NCBI GenBank assembly: GCA_947650285.1
Contig: CANTFL010001445.1
Span: 248,001 to 312,000 of the forward strand
Length of the DNA: 64,000 bases
Direction: 5' to 3'
Origin: Hyaloperonospora brassicae
Lineage: Eukaryota; Oomycota; Peronosporomycetes; Peronosporales; Peronosporaceae
Shown: positions 44,741-58,300 of the stretch, piece after piece
Layout of the letters: each line of letters begins with the position of its first letter
Position numbering within the stretch: position 1 is the first letter of the stretch
Program-made: the position numbers and the translations under genes
Notes under the pieces: generated by a model
What the model saw: the letters and a program-made list of their open reading frames with translations, nothing else
Database searches by the model: none
What the model was told of the DNA's origin: nothing

Positions 44741-46555
44741 ATCCCTCCGTCGCTTCCACCCCGTAGGCTTCGGTTTATCCCCTACCCCTGGCTCAGGTCC
44801 GGATCTGATCCGGGATCGATCCACTTTTTAATCGTATCAACTCTGGGATCGGATCTCATCAATAATTGAGTTTTCTCTTAGAATAGATCTCCTCCCGGAT
44901 CTGATCCTCTCTTGAACAGGATCCCCCTTAAGATTGGATCCGGTGGTCGTCATCCACCCTTCCACACTTCGTAACTAAGCCGAGTGGTACGGTAACCTGT
45001 TCTCAAAACCTTCTTTCGAAAAATTTTCTCATTCTCGCTCAACTTTTAAGATACCTAGACTTTTATGATTTTTTGCTTGAAATCTGCGTATGTCAAAGTA
45101 CGAGCGAATTCTTTCATGCACAAAATATTGGCTTTTTAGAAAACCGACTTTCGTCAAACAAGACATTATCTAGACAGATAAGCACTTTATTTTTTAACGG
45201 ATACTGGTGTACAATGAAATAATTCCGATACAACCTCACCTGTTCATAATGAGCTCAATGGTGTCAGGCTTGTTTTATCCTTCTGCGTCTTCCTTCACAA
45301 TGTTCACGATTTGACTGTCAGAGTTTGCCAATTGCATATCAAAAATCGGCATTTAATTCTTTTGACCAAGATGGAAGGTGACCCAGTATCTAATCGAGTG
45401 GGTTTTGCTCCCGATGAACCCACATAACGTAATAACTAATTTCGATTGGTGCCGAAAGTGTTTGAAGGCGTCGACGTGGATTGCGCCGTTAACATGTTGT
45501 TGCCGGTAATTTTGATGTCAACACAAAAACCTGCCTGGATCAAAAACAACGGAATCTTTATTGCCCGAACACTGCACGAAAAAACCTTCACAATTGGCTA
45601 GACACTCTCACTTTACTGACTTCTTGGTTTTTTATGATTCGTACGGTCGAGACTATACCAGCTTTAAACGGAAGAACCGCCTGGATTATTGCTTTCTTAC
45701 CGTCAAAATGGCACATAAACAGTTAGGTGAAGTAAGCTACGCACACGACCGAAATTTACTTACTGAAGATCATATTACTGTGTAAATTCACCGTCGATCC
45801 TTCATTGTCTGCGTGGCTGGCCGACCCTTTGGCGCTGCCCTTCTTGGCGTTCAAATTGCGCATCGGTTTAAAACTATTTAGTGTTCTCTGTGAACGACAT
45901 ATACCTCCGAATCAAGGTGTTTGCTGGTGCCAATTCCGGCTGTTTAAACACGAACTTAAGCGCGAGGAATATTTTGTTTTGTAGCGACGATAATTGGGAC
46001 TTACCAACATGAATGCAAAACACGCCTCTGTACTAATTTGAGCGGTGATTAATGCTTAACATCTTTGCAACTCATCACCGACGGACGCAAGCTTTAATGG
46101 TGAGTTAGTCAAATTTAATGTTCAAAACGCATCTAGAAAATGTAACAGCTTTGAATCAATACAAGAAGTTTGCCTTCGACTTTCACTTCGGCGATGCACC
46201 ACAATAAAAATCGACCACCTCAACAAAATTGCATGCATTATCTAATTAATAAGTTAGAGGCACCGATAATCTAAAACTCAGGACCCGCTGAAATAACCAC
46301 CGGTTATCGTTAAGTTCGGGGTCAGCTTTTTCAGTCGCCATATCCAGATACCTATGATCGCCGTACCGCCACGAACTAACTTCATCGCCTGTCCAATTCT
46401 TCAAGATAAGAAGGAGCGCTAATTACCGGATCAATTTCGCTGATAAATGCGTATTTGTGGCGTTATTTCTATCATGCGACTATGCCGTCCAAGAAAGGGA
46501 AGAACCTCAATCCGGACACCATTCCCAAAAATTATAGAAGGTGTGTTGTGTTGTA
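44741..46555. other. No gene recognised
   Basis: AT-rich, short frames only. It includes a GGATC-rich patch at 44800-44945 (several GATCCGG and GGATC repeats) similar in character to the GGATCGCT repeats of the nearby inverted arms. Confidence 0.4.
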
Positions 46556-47375
46556 GTGATCACAAATTGCTTGTGATCCCGACTCTCCACTGGCGCCCGG
46601 ACGACCGACTAACGGAGCGGGGTTCCCCGATTCCGTGTTCTGTGTCTTCTTGCTCACCTTGTGTACCCTTCGGTGGGGCGGGTTGCGCTCTTCTCGGTGG
46701 GCTTGAGTTGAAGCTGAATTTGACCGTCTTAGGCATAGATCTTGATCGGGTGGAAATGCTTCACCCGGTCAAACGTAGGTGCGGATCGCGTGGAAGTTCT
46801 TCACTCGATCGCTTGTAACTTGGGTGCTCTCCCAGGGTCGCCTTTGCCAGGAGTGATGCTTGATACGCGAGCCTTCTGAACACATGAGCCGTCTCGCGAT
46901 CTTGAATCTAAACCGTAAGTTTCACTGCGTCCTATCACAGTTGAGTGGGAGGGGGTGAGAACTGATGTTACACCTGCCAAACAATCCAAGGGCTAAGTTT
47001 GCAGAGACGTTGGTGACTCTCTATTCAACGGGAGGCCAAAGTTCCTGCCGGGGAGAAGTCGACACGTGTCTTTCGTTACAAATTCAATTCTGTTTAATGC
47101 CAACCAGCCAAACCCAAACCCTATGACTATGCCTACCTGTTCGCTAGGTCAACTGTTGCGTATCGCCTGCCTATGTCATTCACCTCGTGCTTCATGTGGT
47201 CCACAGCAGATAATTGGGAGGCGGATCACTCCGTAGCGGATCGCTAGGAATCTGATCTCTAGGTGGTGGATCACTCCATAGTGGATCGCTCCAATGTGGA
47301 TCGCTAGGTGGTGGATCGCTCGTATAGTGGATTGTTTGGGGTGGATCGCTTGAGTACTGGATCGCGGTATGTGAT
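46556..47375 (-). repeat. Left arm of an 820-bp near-perfect inverted repeat
   Basis: Reverse complement of 49210-50029 with no gaps and two mismatches (46589 and 47059) by direct reading, about 99.8% identity. The outer end carries a hairpin, GATCACAA/TTGTGATC. The inner 150 bp hold degenerate tandem GTGGATCGCT units. No coding function is apparent; the open frames in it are mirrored in the other arm. Confidence 0.92.
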
Positions 47376-49209
47376 CCATACAAATTATGTGATTTACAGC
47401 ACCCAGTTGTATCCAGGAAGAAGGTGGATCAATCCAGCGCGACATGGACAGTCGTTTGCCTTCAATCTGTCGTTTGATCTTCTTCCTTGTCCCTACAGCC
47501 CCATCTCTGTACGCGCTCAACAAATCAAACAGATTTCGCACTCTAGGTGAATCGCGCGATCCACTTTCGTCATTCTTCCTTCGGGGTTTTCCACAAGAAA
47601 CGGGTGTTTTTCTATCAATGGGCGATGGTATTGCACGTTGGAATGGTTCGACATAAATTCAGCTGGGAAATAGTGTGATGGAAACAAATCCCGAAGTGTA
47701 TACCACCGACCAAGCTTAAGGTCATCACACAAACAAATAGAAATCGAAAAAAAACCTACCACACGGAATTAATTCCGGAATAAGTGTCAAGCGGATTCCC
47801 TTAAGCCACAGCCGTAAACGCGCAAAAACCGCCGAAGTATAGATATGGATTTTTATACGAATGTTGATCCCATAATGTTGAAGTCGAATTTGACGTCCGC
47901 GAAATAAGGAATGAGCGCTCAAGGCGCTGCACCAAATATCAACGCGAGTCCACAGTAACCACTTAGCGCACAATAAAGCGGTGAGGAGAAGTCGGATGCC
48001 TGGTGGAGCAGATTATAAAGTTTATGGTCGTCCGCACGTAGAAAGACCACACCTTCAAAGCTCCACCATATAAAGTGGCACAACGGGACAATGGAAGGCG
48101 AAGGTTGGCAAAGACCAAATAATAGCGTCGACAACATATGGATGTGTGATCCGGGCCGACAGGCTACTTTCAGCAAGATTTTAATGAGCGCAAAGAGAAA
48201 TAATTCTACTTCAAAATGTCAATGCAGGTAGTCTTCGTCGTATAGAAGCCGGTCTAACCAACAAAATCTGATACGCGAGAACATCCCCTAGTGTTATACC
48301 GGTGAGCCACGGATAAATACACAGCAGAAAGATGGTTGGCGGAGTTGGCGCGACGAATGTAGTTTTGCCAGTAAGGCATTTCAATTCGGTAATCATTAAA
48401 TTGAGAGAGGGTACAATGATCAGTAAAAATTCGGTGCCAATAACGTACAGGCCCAATCCAGAACGTGTAAAGAGAAGTGTGCTGAATAGGCAGTGTGCCG
48501 CTCGCTATATTGAGGCATAGAGGACGTCCAATTTCACTATAAACAAGAGGGTACGAGAAATGGTAAAGGGAGGTTGAAAGCAGCGGGGGTCATGTAGGTC
48601 GTAGACATCGAATGCATGGCATTTCAGTGAAAACACAGCAGTAGTTCGTTACAGCAAGATTATGGATCAAGATGGCCATATCAAAACATTGGCGACGGAC
48701 AATTAACCCACTTATCTGGGGAAAAGCGCTAATGAATAATGATAGGAAGTTTAGATCGCGCATACCGTGTTAAGTGCAAGACCGATTGGATTGGTGGAGT
48801 GCGCTTGACCATGGGCCCGTTGGCACAAATGACGGGATCAAAAAACTGAGTGACAAAAAACGACCGCGAAAATATGCGGATCGGTCCACCTAACGGTCAA
48901 GAAGGAGTATAGGCGAGGATCGAGGACTGACCGATATCGATCCGCGATCAAGGGCTTGAATCGCCAAGTTACAAGGACCGGATTGCTCAAGGGGTGAACA
49001 TCAACTGGAATACTGGATCGCTAACGGCGATGGAAATTTAGAGAATATGAAATCAAGCTGGAATAGTGGATCGTCAAGATCATCAAACATGCGAGGTCTG
49101 GAAAGTGACGGCGATTCGACGGTGGATGCCCGATCAGAGACTCAAGATATTGATCACGATCCACCCTGGTTGTGTAATGCTTGATTGTGTGAACACATAA
49201 TTGGTGTGT
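47376..49209. other. Spacer between the inverted arms
   Basis: 1834 bp. Its two ends still resemble each other in inverted orientation for about 80 bp (AATTATGTG, then a C-rich stretch, then CCAGG..GTGGATC), but much less than the arms. Inside, 48332-48520 (+) is a 62-codon frame (PVRHFNSVIIKLREGTMISK) I cannot assign. The right third has scattered GGATCG words. Confidence 0.6.
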
Positions 49210-50029
49210 ATCACATACCGCGATCCAGTACTCAAGCGATCCACCCCAAACAATCCACTATACGAGCGATCCACCACCTAGCGATCCACATTGGAGCGAT
49301 CCACTATGGAGTGATCCACCACCTAGAGATCAGATTCCTAGCGATCCGCTACGGAGTGATCCGCCTCCCAATTATCTGCTGTGGACCACATGAAGCACGA
49401 GGTGAATGACATAGGCAGGCGATACGCAACAGTTGACCTAGCGAACAGGTAGGCATAGTCATAGGGTTTGGGTTTGGCTGGTTGGCATTAAACAGAATTG
49501 AATTTGTAACGAAAGACACGTGTCGACTTCTCCCCGGCAGTAACTTTGGCCTCCCGTTGAATAGAGAGTCACCAACGTCTCTGCAAACTTAGCCCTTGGA
49601 TTGTTTGGCAGGTGTAACATCAGTTCTCACCCCCTCCCACTCAACTGTGATAGGACGCAGTGAAACTTACGGTTTAGATTCAAGATCGCGAGACGGCTCA
49701 TGTGTTCAGAAGGCTCGCGTATCAAGCATCACTCCTGGCAAAGGCGACCCTGGGAGAGCACCCAAGTTACAAGCGATCGAGTGAAGAACTTCCACGCGAT
49801 CCGCACCTACGTTTGACCGGGTGAAGCATTTCCACCCGATCAAGATCTATGCCTAAGACGGTCAAATTCAGCTTCAACTCAAGCCCACCGAGAAGAGCGC
49901 AACCCGCCCCACCGAAGGGTACACAAGGTGAGCAAGAAGACACAGAACACGGAATCGGGGAACCCCGCTCCGTTAGTCGGTCGTCCGGGCGCCAGCGGAG
50001 AGTCGGGATCACAAGCAATTTGTGATCAC
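49210..50029 (+). repeat. Right arm of an 820-bp near-perfect inverted repeat
   Basis: Mirror of 46556-47375. Outward from its end the sequence ACCACTCCACCACATTCTTG still weakly resembles the corresponding flank of the left arm, and more clearly the copy near 59620. The identity drop at 50029 is abrupt. Confidence 0.92.
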
Positions 50030-52500
50030 CACTCCACCACATTCTTGTAAACTTTTTCCTCTTTCTAATTTTTTTTATTTATATTAGTATATATGATGAG
50101 TCAAGGGTCATGAAAGATAATTTAATTTCATACATATTAAACATTATCAGATATACATACGCACCGAATTGTTTAAACTATATTACAAATTTAATATTTT
50201 CACATTTATTTGGCTTAAAACAACATTTTGGTTTCCAATTTTAACTCTTTACCTGGTCAGAATTGATTCCTTTATATTTTTCGCGTCTTGTCTGCTCTTC
50301 ACAGCAGCATCTTTTATACTATGTACGTTTACCACAACGAATGTCAGTTAAAGGCACCCCATATAACTCAAACCCGGTATTTAGCCACACCACTTCCTAC
50401 GTCCGCCTCCATCTCGCACGGGTTCGGCCTACGGCTAATCCTCGCCTTTCATCGTTATGCAACACATGGCCATAACGCTACTTACATCCCGAATTTTTAT
50501 TTCCCATTCTCGGTCTTCTATCCAACTAATCGAACTTCTTCCATTTCTTGTCAACACGTTCGCTTCTTCTTTTAGTCCAGGCGCATCTTTGCTTCCTCAA
50601 AAGACGCAGTATTTCTCGCATTGGTGGCCATGCGATGACCCTGCCGAACTTTCTCCAATACAGAGCCCGGGAATATTTCTTAAACGAACACACTCAGCAC
50701 ATTTCGCTCACCGTCGTCAAGATCGTGTCCACATCAAACAATCCTACCCACCCGCTTTCATCCCGAACCTGGCGATATTTACCGGCGGGCACGTCGAGCA
50801 TCATACAATGTCGCTGCGTCATCACAAAGTAGCAATCTACCAAGTATTGGCCTTTATCCAGCTCCAAAGTATACAATGCCATGACGTTACCCTCGACTTC
50901 GCGGTATAGATTCTTCTTTTGTATGCCTCAGTGATCAACGCCCTTCTCTAGGTAAAGGCTTGCCACTTAAGGAAGAAAACGGCGAGTTTCTGCATACCGA
51001 TATACCCTAACCAGGCTGAATCCCATTTTCCTCGAAGAAGTCGCTCCATAACTCTCTCGTGATCATCACCTTACTGCCGGATTTTTCTAAAAATTGACCG
51101 CACGACGTAAAGGTCGCAGTCTCCTCCTTCGTTCTCCGTCATCAGTCGGTGCCGGGATTAGCCTCCTCGTAAAAACCTTTAAATCTCGATTGTCGTGTTA
51201 AATCGTTTATTCACATGTCAACCAAATCGCACCAATCACCGGATCCATCTTCGTGAAAATACTCGCCTGGCACCCAATAGCCCGCGCTGCTGTAGCTGCA
51301 GGATCGAACCGAGTAGAACATTTTGCCGATTAATATGGCCGATATACCATTCTTTCGACGAAAAACGTTTACTTCGTCACCCTCACTTGCGCGTTATATG
51401 TGCGCTTGCCTTTTTTTTAAATCAATGTCTTGCGAATCTCCCGCCTTTTTTGTAGCTCCTTCAATAGGTGCAATAGCGCTGCTTCTCGTCCTGGAGAAGG
51501 CCTCGTCCTTGGCTATTTCGTTTCATTCTCCTCGCTCTTCGACTCTTTTTCATTCTTTTCATCCACCTCGCTCTTAGTTTCTTCACCTGCATGGTCCTAG
51601 AGCGCCGCATCCCCCGAGAAGTACACCAGCGGATCAGAGTCGCCGTTGTTAATCATTCTCGCTGTAGCCTCTAGTTCGCCGACATCCGCCAGGTCAAGAT
51701 CCAGTCGGTGATCCTTGTTGATAGCAAAAACAACCCACGCGCGGCAGGACCCCCATCTGACGGCACTGACTCACCTGGAACTCCCGCGAGACGACTTTCT
51801 ACTGACCCTCCGACAGCGTCTTGCATTTTGTGGGGGTTTTAATGTCTCTTCATACTGTTATCAATGCCATTTGATCACTTCCCATCTGCCGCCTTTCGAT
51901 CTTTCTCGTATTAGTATGACTTGTGCTCTTGGCGGTAAATTACAAAATGAACGGTTCGAACGCAACTCAATCTCTAATTACCTTCAGGCCACCTTCATGC
52001 TGCGGCAATTTGTCACCTTGTATACGCCGTCCTTCACTCACGTTTCAGCAAGATTCTAATGATCTCGTCTTCGAGATTTAATCTGAAGCAATATAAATAT
52101 CTTAACGATCCTATAATCGTATACTCCACACCTCCTGCCAGACTCATTTTTTATCTATTAGTATTTTGCATCTTATAATATATTACCTATCAATTAACAC
52201 CTTATAAGAAGCCTAAATACCTCTCGAACAATATAAAGTTACTTCTATTCCACCAGACTTTCCTTCCACAGAATTTGTGTAAGTATATATTGTGTGTATT
52301 CCAATGCTTCGACTCAAAGAGCCAGAGCATAATTACCTTTTGTCACTACCTCCTGGTAACAGGTTTAAAAATTTTATGTGCCTGCTGCCTTCCTTGGATG
52401 TGGTAGCCTTTATTATGTCTCCATCTCCGGAATCAAACGTTAATTCCCCGTTACACGTTTTGGCCATCGTAGGCCTCTATCCTACCATCCAAAGCTGATA
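50030..52500. other. Decayed, pyrimidine-rich region
   Basis: The + strand is poor in G, suggesting old minus-strand coding. One minus frame (50694-50882) reads DKGQYLVDCYFVMTQRHCMM and then DVPAGKYRQVRDESGWVGLF, protein-like but unassigned. Other minus pieces are acidic and charged (near 51540-51700). No feature could be named. Confidence 0.35.
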
Positions 52501-55500
52501 GGGCAGAAAATCAATCGATTAGTGGCCCGAAAGGACAATTCGCACACTTATTATATTTCTACAAAATACCAGCGTGAAGCCTACCTTTTATTTAAATGTG
52601 AAAAAAGTTCCCCGCCCAAATACACAGTTGAGTATCTATGCATGTATAAGCTATAGAATTACTACGGTTATAAAAGTGGTAATGTACTATCGAGTAGGCT
52701 ATATTTGATACAATGATCCATTCGCAGTACACAGTATATTGTTTATACTTAAACATGCATGGCTATAATTTTGAAACAAGACTATGATCACTGGCAGAAT
52801 CAACCAGGTTGATGTCTTCCATATTAATCAAGACGAAAACTTCGCCTTAGTACAAACAACAATAAAGAAACACGTATCTAGATCAAAGCTGCTTTGCCCG
52901 AAAGCATGACAGCCTCAACCCTAGCAGAGCATTCCTCAACGTCACCAATATTTACCGAGAATACATGCTTCATCCTTCTGAGCAGAGAAATATATATATC
53001 ATGATCCTTACTTCAATGATTCGCCGAAACAAATTAAGAAGCTAATAATCGAGCACGACATAATATATTCAAGATTTTATACCTTGAAATTTTCATACTA
53101 GCCCATGTTTAGAACAATTCTACCCAAATTTAAAAATCTTACCACCGAAAATTGAGCGCAACACGTCGTGCAAACAATTATGTCAAGTGACTTGTAGATA
53201 AAATCCGGACAAACCAAACCTACCTATGCAATACTCCTTTCGACTAGCTCCTATAGAGCGCTGTTGATATACTTCGCATAATTTGTTATATATTTGTCGT
53301 TTTTAAGTCATTCCCACAAATAACTAACCCACGTAGACGTTTAGAAGAAACTAAACATCATAGCGGCACAAAGTAAACAGTACAACTCAATCGGATTGAC
53401 CAAAGTAATAAATGCAAGCGTATTATATATATATATTACTTATCCTTTTGCACCCTTGATCACTATAAACTTAATCAATTGGCAATATTAGCGCACTTGT
53501 TTGAATCAATACGTATCCTGGTTGGCATAATAATTCCTATAAAAATTAAAAAATAAAATCACCAATTGGGTCAATTTAGTGTAGTACGTAATAAATAATA
53601 TGAGAAACAAACTAATATTGTGAAGCGATTACCCACGCCTTCTATTTGACACAGAAAACACTGAAAATATTTCGGCACCAATCTCACAATAGGATAATAC
53701 ACTTAACAATAAAATAAAATGTTTTTATCATTTGTAATAGCATTGAAATTTAATTACTATTTTATAAAATAAAATTGAAACAAAGTCATTGTTCCGCGTC
53801 AATCGATATGGTAAAACATCTTCAATTATTCTGTTCCAATAGTAGAAGTCAATTACGTTTTTGCATCATTTAAATAAAAAATTTTGCCTAGCACACCTAC
53901 GTAGTTGTTCAGAACTTCGTTAATGTACTAATACAAACTGTCATATTGACAACTAATCTAACTCCTAAATTAACACAATTATGATATCATACAGAATGAT
54001 TTCTAGTTCTTCGCCAACTTTACAAAATAAATACCCGAAATACATTTACTCTACAATTTTTATATCCATCCTATTCCGTTTTAAAATCAATCTATATTAC
54101 GTTTTCAATCACTCGTCTTAAAATCAGAGTTAGATGCTGACTTTAACATTAATTCAAACAGCCAGTATACCTTTACTAATCATTTAGTCATACTTTAATC
54201 ACTTTCCTCAGATTAGCAAGACAACAAATCAACTAAACCGTCAACCTAAAGACCAGTGAATTTCATTATATTATCATTAATAGGTCTCTTCCAATTATCT
54301 ATTTCAATGATACAGCGAACAAACACACCCTTTATCAAAGCAAACAACTAGTTGGTCCTACAAACGAATTAATAATGCCTCACAATAATTTATTTTAATA
54401 ATAGAATCAGCAAGCTAACTCCACTATTAGTCCGTTCGACATTACTAAGGCATCCATAGACCTTCCCGAATCATTCATTTGAATGATAAAAATAAAAAGT
54501 TAACTCTAATATCAACCCACCTTAAAAGTTGAGTATCGATCAACAATCAATAGAACAGTCCCAATCATTTTTATGATAAGTAAAATCAGCAAGCCAACTT
54601 TTTAGTTATCCGAACAATAGGATTAACATTGATGAACAATCAATAGATAGTCATGGAGCATTATATTTGATCATTGAGGCTGATTACCAACCCCATATCA
54701 AGCAAAATAATTCAATTAAAATAACGAATTAATCGATAGAACTTCGTCAATCGGTCGGTCAAGAGTAAGTCAATAAACAACATCACCATGTAAACAAACT
54801 TTCAGGTCAATATTTTCGTCGAAATTCTGTTTGTTACGTTTAATTTATAGACTTATCAAGCCAACTTGACTATCAAGTCAAACTAACAGAAAACCCCTCA
54901 CAATCATATTAATTCATGCATAAACAACTGAACAGTTTAATGAAAGAATTAGCAAGCCAACACTAATATTAATCAAAACTGTCAGATATGTTTTTTCGAT
55001 TCCCGTGAGGCTGTAGCCCAGAAATCCATATTAATGATAAATTAGCAAGCCAATTCAATATCATACTCTGCATACCAGAAAAACACCCGCCTGACAAATC
55101 CCCAGTCTTTTTATAGAGTAATCCCCCAACACCTATTTTCATACTATATTTACAAATTGGATCCTAACCACTAACTCAGGGTAAAAAGAAGTTGGTCAAA
55201 AAAATACCAGAAACCCACACGCCATTTCACAAAAATTAAGTCTTAATTCACCACTTCATGTATATAGAAGTGAGTGCACCATAAAGGGGGAAATCATTGT
55301 TCGTGGTTTAAAAACAATACAAAATGTAGAGGATTGATATTAGTAGATGTTGTTCCTATTTAAGCTCACAATACTAAAGCTAGCCATAATTTCGTAATTA
55401 TATTGGCGGATACCCACCCGAAATACCTCACCCCTATACACGTTTCCAACCATAAATATATTTGGACCTGTCGATAGTACGTGATACTAAAATAAGTACC

Positions 55501-57139
55501 AAATAAATGTGTCAAATGGTGTAAGATAATTAATTTTTGTCGGATTGCTGCATTTGTGAGCGAAAATATATATATATATTACTTCATCCACAAACTTTGT
55601 AGTGAAAATTAAGTGCAAACTTCCCATCCATAGTATAGTATAATGTCGTGTTAATTTTTCGGTCTTAAATTCAATAAATCCAAATGTGAATATACGTAAA
55701 CTTCATGTAAAATTTTACGATCGGACGATATGCGTCAAACCAAATAATCGCGAAGCGCACAAAATTCTGCGCAAATCATAAAGTTTTTCTGTAAATTTAA
55801 GAGGAATATATGAGAATATAAACTTTTCCACATTTTTCTTCTCGATCTTTATTTGCTATTTCTCCTAGACCTCTAATTTCAATCAGACTGAAGGTTGGGT
55901 GTTGATATCCTATATTATCCTAAATTGATCTTTGTTTAGGGACAATTCCAAATTTCAGATTAAAGAGCTGTTTCTAAGCGTTGGTGGCGACAAGTGCGAG
56001 TAGATGAAATAATTTACAAGTAATCCATCGTAAAATAACTTCCTTATTTCTTGAGTTTGAATGCGGTATTTAACTCATAAACCACTTTCATACTCAAAAT
56101 TTTACTTCGATAACGTAGCCTTTTGATTTAAACCAATTGCAGTAAAAAGGACATCACGGTTTCATAGACGCCGTCACAATAAGGTACAAAATCTCAAAAT
56201 TAGTTCATTCTTATGCAGTAAAACGCGTCCATTCATAAACTAGAAAGCGTTGACCAGCAGATTATAGCTAATAAATACGAGGGTATCATACGAATTATAA
56301 TTTATTATATTCTGCTATTAAACTAATATTTCGAAATATTTTTGAAATGTTAAATCGTGTGGAAAAAACTGCATTTTTAGCCGATAAATTCTATTTTTAC
56401 AGGACATTTTTCGATCACGGAATTAGCAAATGCGACGAAACTACTCGGTGTGCATCCGAATTACTATTTGAGTATTTGTAGGAATGTATGCGAAAATCTA
56501 TATCAGAGTCTGCATCGGACAAGTACCGGAAACTCATGCAACATATTTCATCTAGAGGTCAGATAAACACTGTTTTCGCAGAAATGACATCATCTTGACA
56601 TTAAATACGAAATGGATTAATTCATCTCACCAGACCGTATGCATTTGATGTCTCACGTAATTTTATATCAAAAAGTTAAGTTCGCATCGGTAAAAAATGA
56701 AAGTGCAAAATGTAATTGAAAGTGCAAAAAAGTAGAAGTGGCACATATCAACTAATTCGTGTATAAGAATGTCCAATGAATCTAACGTTAAATCTATCCG
56801 CTCGGTGAGCCAGTTCGATGTGTTCAACTATATTTATTAAGAATACATGGTTTAGTGCGTCTGGATAGGTATCCGTTGACATGTCGCAGAATACGGTGGT
56901 CCCACGTGATAGAGTATGCAACATATTTACTACCTATGTTGAGATTAGGGTAAACACATCTCTACAACATACATTATCAGTAAAGAAAAGGGCATTAAAA
57001 TGGTCAATCGTTGTTGCAAAGATAAAACGAGTAGTACATAGAATGTGAATGGCCCACATGATAGCCCATGCATAATTAAATAGTCTGTATAGTTATTCGA
57101 CCTTAAAGTTCACATCATGGGTTAGTTTAGCGACAAAAA
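52501..57139. other. AT-rich, ORF-free block
   Basis: About 4.6 kb with no frame of 60 codons or more on either strand, very AT-rich, with (TA)n runs near 53424 and 55567. It includes a degenerate satellite at 54200-55060 (next entry). No gene or transposon domain seen. Confidence 0.6.
54200..55060 (+). repeat. Degenerate satellite, about 90-bp period
   Basis: The word AATCAGCAAGCCAACT or a close variant recurs near 54210, 54408, 54588, 54855, 54948 and 55035. It is usually preceded by CAATCATT(T)..AATGATA and followed by TAATATTAA-like text. Spacing is about 90 bp or multiples of it. Units are strongly diverged. Confidence 0.5.
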
Positions 57140-57199
57140 GTGCATAACGATTTGAAGAAAATTTGCACGCACATGTCGCACCATACGACGGCACCACGC

Positions 57200-58300
57200 A
57201 AGTTCCTGTCAAAACGTTTTCTCACAATATGTTCGAGGTCGAGTGTAACGACTCGTCTACCAGTTGATAGATGGCATTATAATCTTAGAGTGACACCATG
57301 CGATTCCGCCATGTGCGATGATCTTGGACAGCGCGTTCCCGTTCAGCGGTCAGTTTCGAATGACAGGTAAATAAACACGGATTCGCTATCCATTTCAACG
57401 CGTCGCAGTCGTGCACGCTCCGAATATTGATCATTAAGGTTTCCTGCTCACGACGCAACTCTACTCAAACATTCAAAACGAATGTTACACAGCAACGAAG
57501 CTTGTCTTGAGATTCGGCGTACGCTTTTTTATACTGCGATTTTTAGTTCAACACTCGGTCTAGACGGGCCAAAAGCGCATCTTGCTCATCCACTCAGCGA
57601 TCTCCTCTCTTATTTATTTGCTTGCTAACTCCGGCAATCTCGCGGTCATATTTATCTTGCGCGACGTAGGATTTTTGGATGGCCAAAAGAATTAATTTTA
57701 ACAACCGCGATCTAGTCAGTCAGTTCTTTGATATCGGTGTCTCACTGGTAGATCTCTGTTTTTTTATTTTGCCCAGCCATTGGCGAAACTTCGTCTCCCG
57801 TTGCGTTTCATCTTTAAGTCGCGTACGCAGGGTATCATACTTGACCTAGGCAAAAGTTACGAGCGGAGCCGCGGAGGTAAATATCTCCTAAAAGTTATTC
57901 TAGTGATTAGTTACGGGACGTCTGCCCAGTAAACTCGGTTGCCATACCCACAAAGCGGTCCATAACCGTTTGTTGCCGATCCAGTCGAAACATAAAGGGG
58001 TCAATCATTTTTTTCTTTTCCTAACAATCGGTCGCAGACGATGAAAGCACGCGGAAGCTGGGAAGTGGAAAACGCTTTAGTTAATGCGAACAATTTATTA
58101 CAAATTTGTTTATAGGAGCGCTTGTATTAGAGATCGGAGAAAAACTCGCGCTGGGAACCAAACGTGGACTCACATCGAAAGTGTCATCTAATGTAGCCAT
58201 GGCGGCGACTAATGAGTGATCGCGCTCGCCCAACACAAGTGTGGAAGTGTTTAAAGTGACAGGGATGAAGTTCTTCAAAAAATACCACCGCATGTGTATT
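57200..58300 (-). pseudogene. Coiled-coil protein relic, minus strand
   Basis: Minus-strand pieces read YDTLRTRLKDETQRETKFRQ (57840 down), QDKYDREIAGVSKQINKRG (57660 down) and QDALLARLDRVLN then KSQYKKAYAESQDKLR (57590-57490), separated by stops and shifts. Heptad spacing and charge suggest a coiled coil, as in Gag N-termini of the dual-RNase H gypsy family, but this is only a suggestion. Confidence 0.35.

Noticed and set aside
46447..46818. 123-codon + frame in the left inverted arm, and its mirror at 49767-50042
   Set aside because: The frame is preserved only because the arms are near-identical. Neither diverged copy keeps it open, and it shows no domain.
46556..50029. Interpretation as a DNA transposon with 820-bp terminal inverted repeats
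   Set aside because: No target-site duplication, no transposase inside, diverged homology beyond the arm ends, and related single copies elsewhere in LTR-like positions.
50457..50909. 150-codon + frame
   Set aside because: Composition reflects the G-poor, pyrimidine-rich strand. The opposite strand reads more protein-like, and no motif was found.
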